Of a stretch of DNA of 64,000 nt, positions 56,736 to 64,000 are shown in pieces. The notes under the pieces are model-generated. The model was not told the DNA's origin. It searched no databases and was given only the letters and a program-made list of their open reading frames with translations. Position numbers and translations under genes: made by a program. Within the stretch, counting starts at the first letter, position 1. Every line of letters starts with the position of its first letter. The DNA is from Artemia franciscana (lineage: Eukaryota; Arthropoda; Branchiopoda; Anostraca; Artemiidae): positions 29,642,440-29,706,439 of the forward strand of contig NC_088866.1 in the NCBI RefSeq assembly GCF_032884065.1, read 5' to 3'.

Positions 56736-57940
56736 TAAGTTAGAACGAGTACTCATTAGAAGCTAAAAATATGTGTCTCGCTTGATTTGGGTTTTCTAAC
56801 TTATAGTACCCATGTGGGAAAGCCATATTAATTTTGATCAAAGACAAAGAACAGGCAAAGCCACGATTGCAACAAATTTCTGTCACTGGCAGTCATTGTA
56901 AACACTTCTCTTTCAAGATGCTGCTTGTGTGCATTTTTTCGTGTATGGCAAAGTGAATAATTATTCCACTCAAGTAGGGCTCAGTCCAGTTTCCATTTAA
57001 ATGACCAGATTTTGATTTCGTTCTCAGTACTTGGTCAAATATTATAATCATTTTTTAAATGTGTATATGGGAGGGAGGAAGCGCACTTGAATTTGTACCT
57101 CAGCTGTACGATTAGAAATAGCTTTTACTCTGATCGGAGTTAATGCTTTAAAGACTCAAAAATATCTGGCTAAAAAACAATCAAACAGAATATTGTGACG
57201 GTAGTGATTATTATGCTTGTAAGCAAGTTTGAATAGTCAACCAATCTTCTTTGTATCTGGAATTTTGGGTAAAGTATGCTATGTAACATTAAACCAGTCA
57301 CCAGTTAATGCACACATCTCTGTGGGGCGGGGAAAATAAAACACTAGGCTGATTCCGAAAACCTCAGAAGGTTATCCTTTTCAGAGCCGCTACGATGTTC
57401 CAGTGATTGGCTAGTGCTGGGGAAAAAAGAACGTTCGGGTATCAAGCACTTTTTGTAATTTCGAAGAATTTGTTTCGTAATTAATTTTAATGTTAAAATG
57501 AAGATAAATAGCTTCTATCATTAAGGAATCAGCTTTGTATTCGGATGATTTTTTTTTTCCACTTGGTAGCTTTTATGAATTTATTTTTTCTGCTTTTCAC
57601 TTGAAAAGGTGACAGGATAGGGAAGCATTCACGAGGGGGATTTTAAACACAAAGGAGGATTTTTGATTATGGAAATTTCAGTGATAAATCCTTGGTTTCA
57701 AGCTTTTGTCTTATCTTAAAATAACCTTAAATCCTATTTCCAGCGAGATAAGGTGGAGCGAGATAAGGTGGAGCTTAATAAGAAGAAACAGTTTTATATG
57801 ACTAATTTCTTTTGTAGTTAGATTAGGCACTTTTTGCGTTGAATTCTGTTTTTTGTGCGTGTCCGTACTGTTGTTAATTTTCTTGCTTGTTTGTTATTTA
57901 TTTGTATTTTTGTGTGTATATGGCCCATGGGTTTTTGAAA
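56736..57940. other. No gene seen
   Basis: AT-rich with a short direct repeat GCGAGATAAGGTGGA at 57743 and 57758. Nothing recognised. Confidence 0.4.
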
Positions 57941-57943
57941 TAC

Positions 57944-59555
57944 ACCTATCTATCTATCTATCTATCTATAGCAATCACAAATTCTGTCGGTCTGTCGGTC
58001 CCGGTTTTGCTACTTTAGGCACTTCCAGGTAAGCTAGGACGATGAAATTTGGCAGGTATATCAGGGACCGGACCACATTAAATTAGAAATAGTCGTTTTC
58101 CCGATTTGACTATCTGCGGGGTGGGGGGGGCCGTTAATTCGGAAAAAAATAGAAAAAATGAAGTATTTTTAACTTATGAACGGTTAATCAGATCTTAATG
58201 AAATTTGATTTTTTGGAAGGATATCGTGTCTCAGAGCTGTTATTGTAAATCCCGATCGGATCTGGTGACATTTGGGGGGAGTTGGGAGGGAGAAACATAA
58301 AATCTTGGAAAACACTTAGATTGGAGGGATCGGGATGAAACTTGGGGGGAAAATAAGCACAAGTCCTAGATACATGATTGACATAACCGGAACAGATCCG
58401 CTTTCTTTGGGGTAGTTGGGGGGGTTAATTCTGAAAAATTAGACAAAATGAGGTATTTTTAACTTACGAACGGGTGATCGGATCGCAATGAAATTTGATA
58501 TTTAGAAGAATATCGTGTCTCAAAGCTCTTATTTTAAATCCCGACCGGATCTGGTGAAATTGGGGTGAGTTTGGGGTGGGGGGACCTAAAATCATGGAAA
58601 ACGCTTATATTGGTGGGATCGGGATGAAACTTGGTGGGAAAAATAAGCAGAAGTCTTAGATACGTGATTTACATAATTGGAACGGATCTGCTCTATTGGA
58701 GAGGGGGGGGTATTTCTGACAAATTAGAAAAAAAGAAGTATTTTTGACTTACGAAGGAGTGATCGGATCTTCATGAAACTTCATATTTAGAAGGACCTTG
58801 TAACTCAGATCTCTTATTTTAAATCTCAACCGGATCCAGCGTCATTGTGAGGGGGGCAGTTGGGGGGGGGGTTGGAAATCTTAGAAAATACTTAAAGTGG
58901 AGAGATCAGGATGAAATTGGATGGGAAAAATAAAACCTGTCTAAGACGAAAGTAAAACAGTTACAGTCTAAACCTGTCTAAGATACGTGACTGACATAGC
59001 CGGATCGGATCTGCTCTTATTGGTGGAGTTGCGGGGGGGGGTGATTTGGAAAAATGAGGTATTTGTAACTTACGAAAGAATGACCAGATCTTAATGAAAT
59101 TTGACATTTAGAAGGATCTTGTGCTTTAAAGCTCTAATTTTAAATTCCGACCAGATCCTGTGGCATTGGGGGGAGTTGGACGGTGGAACCAGAATTCTTG
59201 GAAAACGTGAAAATTGGGGTATTTTTATCTTCCGAATAGGTGATCGGATCTTAATGAAAGTTGATATTTAGAAGGGATTTATGTCTCAGACCTCTTATTT
59301 CAAATCCCGACCAGATCTTTTGACATTGGGGGGAGTTGGAGGGGAAATCTTGGAAAATACTTGGAGTGGAGGAATCGGGATGAAGCTTGGTGGATAGAAT
59401 AAGCAAATGTCCTTGATACGTGATTGACGTAACCGTACCGGATTCGCTCTCTTTGGGGGAGTTGGGGGGTGGTATCAAAATTCCATTTTTTAGATTTTTG
59501 GTTACTATTGAGCCGGGTTGCTCCTTACTACAGTTCGTTATCACGAACTGTTTGA
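57944..59555 (+). repeat. Family B repeat, forward copy with shared family A end
   Basis: It starts at a (TATC)n tract (57945-57970), then AGCAATCACAAATTCTGTCG, GGTCCCGGTTTTGCTAC and AGGTAAGCTAGGACGATGAA. Tandem units follow: the landmark ATCTTAATGAAATTTGATAT or a variant is at about 58187, 58474, 58758, 59080 and 59240, with spacings of about 287, 285, 322 and 160 bp. The final segment, about 59470-59555, carries ATCAAAATTCCATTTTTTAG, TTACTATTGAGCCGGGTTGC and the hairpin arms ACAGTTCGT and ACGAACTGT, then TTGA, as at the end of family A copy 1. Antisense frames here are not genes. Confidence 0.85.
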
Positions 59556-59895
59556 TAATTGAAAGTGGCAATTTAGCAAGATTCGGACGAACAATTAAAT
59601 TCAAAATGTAAACTGGGCAAAACGTAAGAATTGTATTTCTTTAGTGGCTTGGCACATTTAATGTGAAAATTAAAAGAGACAATATAGTACGATTCACTCG
59701 CTAATTTTCACGGCATTTGATGAGAGTTAAACATAAAATGGGAAATCAGGTTTTTCATAAGAATTGGAGCAGTTATTTTAGAAGATAAACTAAGCAATGA
59801 TATAATAAAACTTAATAGAGAAACGTGACTTTGTAGATAGATATGCCTTGACATATCTGATATTTTGTTTATTCGATTGTGTAGAAAGGTTAATT
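59556..59895. other. No gene seen
   Basis: AT-rich sequence following family B. Confidence 0.4.
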
Positions 59896-59899
59896 AAGC

Positions 59900-59994
59900 G
59901 ATAAAGGCAATTATAAGCACTTTTATAAAATTCAAAGAGAGTAATCTTTGATAAAGGCAATTATAAGCACTTTTATAAAATTCAAAGAGAGTAA
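59900..59994 (+). repeat. Exact 45-bp tandem duplication
   Basis: 59900-59944 and 59950-59994 are identical (start GATAAAGGCAATTATAAGC), separated by five bases. A recent local duplication. Confidence 0.95.
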
Positions 59995-62020
59995 AATCGT
60001 GCGGTAATTTCTTCAGGGGATGTCGATTTTTTGGTTAAATTCTTGATGAGGGGATTTTTCCTATCATGGAAAATAATTGCGATAGAAGAATAAAATTTTC
60101 AAGAATGAGGCAATAGCCAAAGTTAATGTGCCGGAAAAAAGTTCCAAATTTTCTATCTACTCTTTTCGTATTTCCAAGAATTAGAAAATTACATAGAAAA
60201 CAGGTTTACAATTCAAAACGCAATTTTTCAAATTCTTCAAAACATTATAAATCAGGATTTAACAATATTATGAGGTCAGGAACACCTTCCTTTGGACTTA
60301 TGAGTGCTTTAGACCCATTTCTGGACTGTTAACTGTCTACTATTTTATTTTAATGGTTTAATACTATTAAACCAAAATGTAGAACATGGCTCAGATTTAT
60401 GAGTTTTTCCTCAATTTCAACATTACAATTGTAATAATTCAGCAAAAATTGAAATGACCAGAAATTAGTTTCAGAAGCTTCTGTCAACGTTAATTAATTA
60501 TCAATTATTCCTTACTAATTTATTTTCTGTGTCTATTACAAAAACATCATACTGTTAAAAAAACAATGTTATTCCAAGCTTCCATGTTTTTTCAATCTAA
60601 AAAAGTTATGCCCTCATTGGTCAAAATAAATTGTCCTCATGGAAGTTGAATATTACTCGACTCTCGAGATTACATATGGGATACATAATTGGCACTATAA
60701 CCCTGCATATTCTTAATATTATGGTTGCTGTGACAGCCGCAACCAAGTAAAAAGGACGAATCACAGCCCGTAATTACTGAAAATTCAAAAATGTGTTAAA
60801 AAAAATTGTCTGGTGTGAAAAATGCGTAAATGGATGAACCATTAAATAGAAATTACTCTAGCATGGATATCAAGTTATTGTGTTTTAATGATGGCCTTCC
60901 TTTTCAGCTTTTATCAGCTTTTATCAGGTTTTAATATGATAAAAGTAAAGTTTAATTATTTTGTCTAGTAAAAATAGAAAATTTCCTTCGCAGGAAACTA
61001 CAAATTTTTTAACAGAGTTCAAGATTTTCATTGTACAAAAACAGCTGAAACATTCTAAATTGGCTCTGATTTCCCTAACTCTTCCTCTCTATTTGGGACT
61101 ATCTGCTCAAGGGATCAAAGGGAAATGCTCAAGCGCACAGGTTGAATGGGTCTCTAGACTAATGCACTCTTTGATAAGGCGACAACTCTGGTTGAACATT
61201 TCCTTAAACATCTTTTTCTTTAAAAAATAATTTCTTCTTTGAATTCATTCTTGCAACAACATTCTTTCAACCCCTCCCCCAAGGTTTTCTCTGGTTCCCC
61301 TTCCTCCTCCTCCTGCCTCCTTTAATAAAATTTGTATTTAAAAAAAAACGTCAATTTCAAGCCCCAATGAGAAAAATTCGTATTTCATAGACAAAAAGAA
61401 AAACAACATACAAATACAAAAAGACAACAGAACCAGGCCAACAAATTGAAAAGCAGCTACAGCCAATTCACATCAAAAACGTGAAATAGTTTCAAACAAA
61501 ATTAATATAAACCTGGCTATAACAGCGAATGTATAATAATCGTTTAAACTGGCTCAAAGATTCGTGTGATAAGATTAGTAAAAAAAAAAATAAGAAAAAA
61601 TAGTGACGAAAACAGACACCTTTGTGCTCAAGGCACCAAAATGGTTGAATACCTAATCGGGCTGCTCGAATACCCGACTAATCGATAGGCTTTGTATTAA
61701 TGCAACAATTTTAGTCAAATATTTGCCTAAGAGTAAAACCCTTTTATAGAATTGTTATTATTTGTAGACAAAAGAAGTAACAAATAGAAAATACACAAGT
61801 TTTATTTAGAAATAAGGGTTATTTTGCCAAGGATGCTACGCCCCTCCCCCCAAAAGTACCGTGCCAGAATGGCTCAGGCTCCCCTTGTTTCTTCTCAAAA
61901 CTTAAAATCTTAATTGGTCCATCTGAAGGTGCAAACACTTTGTGGTACTAATAAGCTCTGTGGCAAAATGAGCTCTTTGATTAAATCTTTGCAGGAAAAT
62001 AAATACTTTTATTTACGTTT
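59995..62020. other. No confident gene
   Basis: A frame at 60961-61230 (89 codons, starting TTG) has mixed composition but no domain. Otherwise AT-rich, with a pyrimidine-rich patch at 61265-61325. Confidence 0.35.
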
Positions 62021-62024
62021 TTAG

Positions 62025-62145
62025 GCAAAAGAAGCAAAAGACAGAAACTACAGAAGTTCTTGAACAAAAGCCAACTAGTTTTCTGGCCCCTGGCGAAAAA
62101 GGAGCACAAACTAATAGAAGAGTTTGTTGTGTAGAGCCGGCTCAG
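62025..62145 (+). CDS. Candidate internal coding exon of an unrecognised host gene
   Basis: Bounded by TTTATTTACGTTTTTAG before and CTCAG|GTATTG after. Of the three frames only the one starting after a single base stays open throughout: QKKQKTETTEVLEQKPTSFL then APGEKGAQTNRRVCCVEPAQ. The length, 121 bp, equals 1 + 40 codons, so it accepts a donor that leaves two codon bases, as the 47815-48164 exon does. Both are lysine-rich and hydrophilic. Joining them would imply an intron of 13.9 kb, long but in keeping with this genome; other exons could lie between. No domain is recognised. Confidence 0.45.
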
Positions 62146-63420
62146 GTATTGTAGCCTATGATTCTTGTAATATCGTAACTTCTATCTCCGCATAAGCCAT
62201 CAGCTTGTTCAGCATGAGTAAATAAGCAGTTGATCGCTTGTCGCATGTTCACGCGATCTTACACCGCTGACCCAAGTTTTTGTGGGCCGTTAACAGTCAT
62301 TGCAATCTGCAAGAGAAAATCTATTTTGTATTAAGTATATTAGGGCTTCTCATCTTCCTGTTAAAATCCAGAATCACTAAACATCTTTTTTTCTTTGTTC
62401 AAAACACATTGTTACCTTTTCTTCAATACAAGACCGTAACTTCAGTTTGTAACTACTTAAAACATGTTCAGTGCAGGAAACTTATTTTTCCTCCGATCCT
62501 CAGCCTTCTGCACCTCTAAACTTACTTTCGTAACTGGCAAAAGATGGCTAGATTAAACGAGGCTCCAATATTAAAACAATATGTGCAAAGAGGTAGAGCC
62601 TGGGTTTCAAAATTGGGGAAGAACTTTAAAAAGCTGGTGGTTATTCCCTAGCTTTCAGGTAAGAGATCTAATGCTTAGACACTCACCTGCAGACTAGGTG
62701 GTTAACGAGCTGCACCTTGCATAGTATGCCCCTTTTCCAATTTAAAAGTATGGATCATGTCTACGTTGCAAATAAGCGGCTCTGGTTTTGGACGGCTGTT
62801 GTATTCCAATTTTCCTGAGGTACAGATGCAGAACTCAAACAGCTTGACGAAGTAGTGCTTCCATTAAACAAAAAAAAAAAAAAAATCTTCTAAGAGGTTT
62901 CAAGTGCAAACGCTTGAAGTTTCAGGTAATGCTGGCTAACTGTATCCCATCAAATGATTTCAATTTATGAAACATTAAACTTGTAAATAAAAAAAGGTAA
63001 CTATTCCTCCCTTTTTTGGTCCTTTTTTCAAAAATTTCAAATATCTGAATTAAAAGTTAATTCTCAGTAAAAAACAGTCTGGATTACTTAAAAATATGGA
63101 ATAACGCAATCTCAACCATCGTATTTTTTTCCTTTGGCCCCGGAGACAGGTAAAATGTCGACACTGTAGAGTTGCCTTTGCTTCACGCAACACCAATTCG
63201 TCAATCTTCCTGAAAAAAAAGGAAAGAGGACGCGGAGGACTCTGATAGGTCTTTTGATACTATTTGTTTCTCTCTAAATTGTCGATTTGACAAAGAATTT
63301 GAAGATGTGTATCAAAAGAGCGTTTTATCGTTTCCAACAAAGACAATTATGAGCAAATAGAGTAAATTAGCCACATGAAACATTAAAATTAAGAACGACG
63401 CTTCTGGTTTCCGAAATATC
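62146..63420. other. No gene seen
   Basis: AT-rich sequence. A frame at 62280-62519 lacks an ATG start and recognisable features. Confidence 0.35.
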
Positions 63421-63424
63421 CTTC

Positions 63425-63990
63425 AACGTTTTTGATCTTTCCAGAAATGAAAATTTCTGAAGAACACAGATATATTGAAGATCAATGTCTTTTGCACATA
63501 GTCAAAGGAATAGAGGAAAGTGAAGTTCTCCGAATGCCAGAATCATTCCTGAAGTTGACCTTAATCAGGGAACCTACATGCTGAATATTGGTTCTCATTT
63601 ACGCAATAAGACGGAAGATGAAGAGAAGTAGGTTCAGTACAAAAGAACTGATGATCTTACTAAAGTCCAAAAGGAAGCCGAAAAAGAGATAATTCGGAAG
63701 ACGTGAAGCTTAGCTGGGAGCTCAGCATTCTTATCGAATATAGTAAGATCGAAGCTTCCCAGATGAAAAGCATTTAAGGAAGATACTTGCCATTTTTGCC
63801 CCTAGTGCAGTCTTTGAAGATAAAGCCTAGCGAAGAGTCCAATCCTTATTGTCCATTACAGTGAGATTGAAGCATTTCAAGATCATAGCTGGAAGAACAA
63901 AATGCATGGAATAAAAAAGAGGTAGATGCTCAGTCGCTCAGTTTCGACACCCTAACCTACAACAAATCCACTGACCCAGTAGTTATCGGA
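63425..63990 (+). pseudogene. Decayed coding-like stretch at the window edge
   Basis: From about 63447 the + strand reads MKISEEHRYIEDQCLLHIV and LRMPESFLKLTLIRE, then in a neighbouring frame YMLNIGSHLRNKTEDEEK and VQYKRTDDLTKVQKEAEKEI, with later pieces such as EIEAFQDHSWKNKMHGIKKR. The composition is protein-like but the reading is interrupted several times, so it is not a working gene. I do not recognise the family; it could be a repeat-borne gene or a host pseudogene continuing beyond the window. Confidence 0.4.
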
Positions 63991-64000
63991 ACAGCTTCGT

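Overview
The window is AT-rich, intron- and repeat-dominated nuclear DNA from an animal, most likely an arthropod. The main host evidence is a split gene on the + strand whose exons encode a secreted protein with one six-cysteine chitin-binding type 2 (peritrophin-A) domain, the layout of arthropod cuticular proteins analogous to peritrophins (CPAP1). Long introns, (TA)n microsatellites, CR1/Jockey-like and RTE-like LINE pieces and many short hAT-like elements fit a large crustacean- or insect-type genome. A crustacean such as a brine shrimp is possible, but that is inference. There is no bacterial-style gene density, and I recognise no rRNA, no confident tRNA and no CRISPR.

Layout. 1-18 kb: mostly non-coding, with two non-autonomous hAT copies (170-559, 1950-2143), two small GC-rich blocks and many decayed stretches. 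18-29 kb: copies of a dominant dispersed repeat (called family A here), a hAT-like element with an exact 8-bp target duplication (20159-20854), and a minisatellite of about 18 bp. 29-35 kb: a decayed RTE-type LINE endonuclease fragment, an unrecognised coding-like repeat, a LINE 3' end, three hAT-like copies and a 103-bp tandem array. 36-43.5 kb: the CPAP1-like gene (36005-36172, 38353-38531, 43306-43521); its 4.8-kb last intron holds a family A copy that was itself split by a 5'-truncated LINE. 44-52 kb: a reverse copy of a second tandem-rich repeat (family B), two long family A copies, a possible 5' coding exon of a host gene (47815-48164), an 84-bp satellite and an RTE-type LINE tail. 52-64 kb: long (TA)n tracts, a mariner-like MITE flanked by TA, a second minisatellite locus, a forward family B copy, a second possible host exon (62025-62145) and a decayed coding-like stretch at the right edge.

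Two host genes can be argued. The CPAP1-like gene is strong: splice sites, phases and all six cysteines agree. Its start codon lies in an exon upstream that I could not locate. The second gene is a hypothesis: an ATG-initiated 116-codon exon ending at a perfect GTAAGT donor, and a distant exon open in one phase-compatible frame.

The most interesting structural signal is family A/B. Family A opens with inverted arms of about 95 bp and ends in a short hairpin followed by TTGA. Family B has unrelated tandem internals, but one copy ends in the same terminal segment of roughly 80-100 bp. That is the pattern of non-autonomous elements mobilised by shared end signals. I recognise no LTR retrovirus or Polinton copy.
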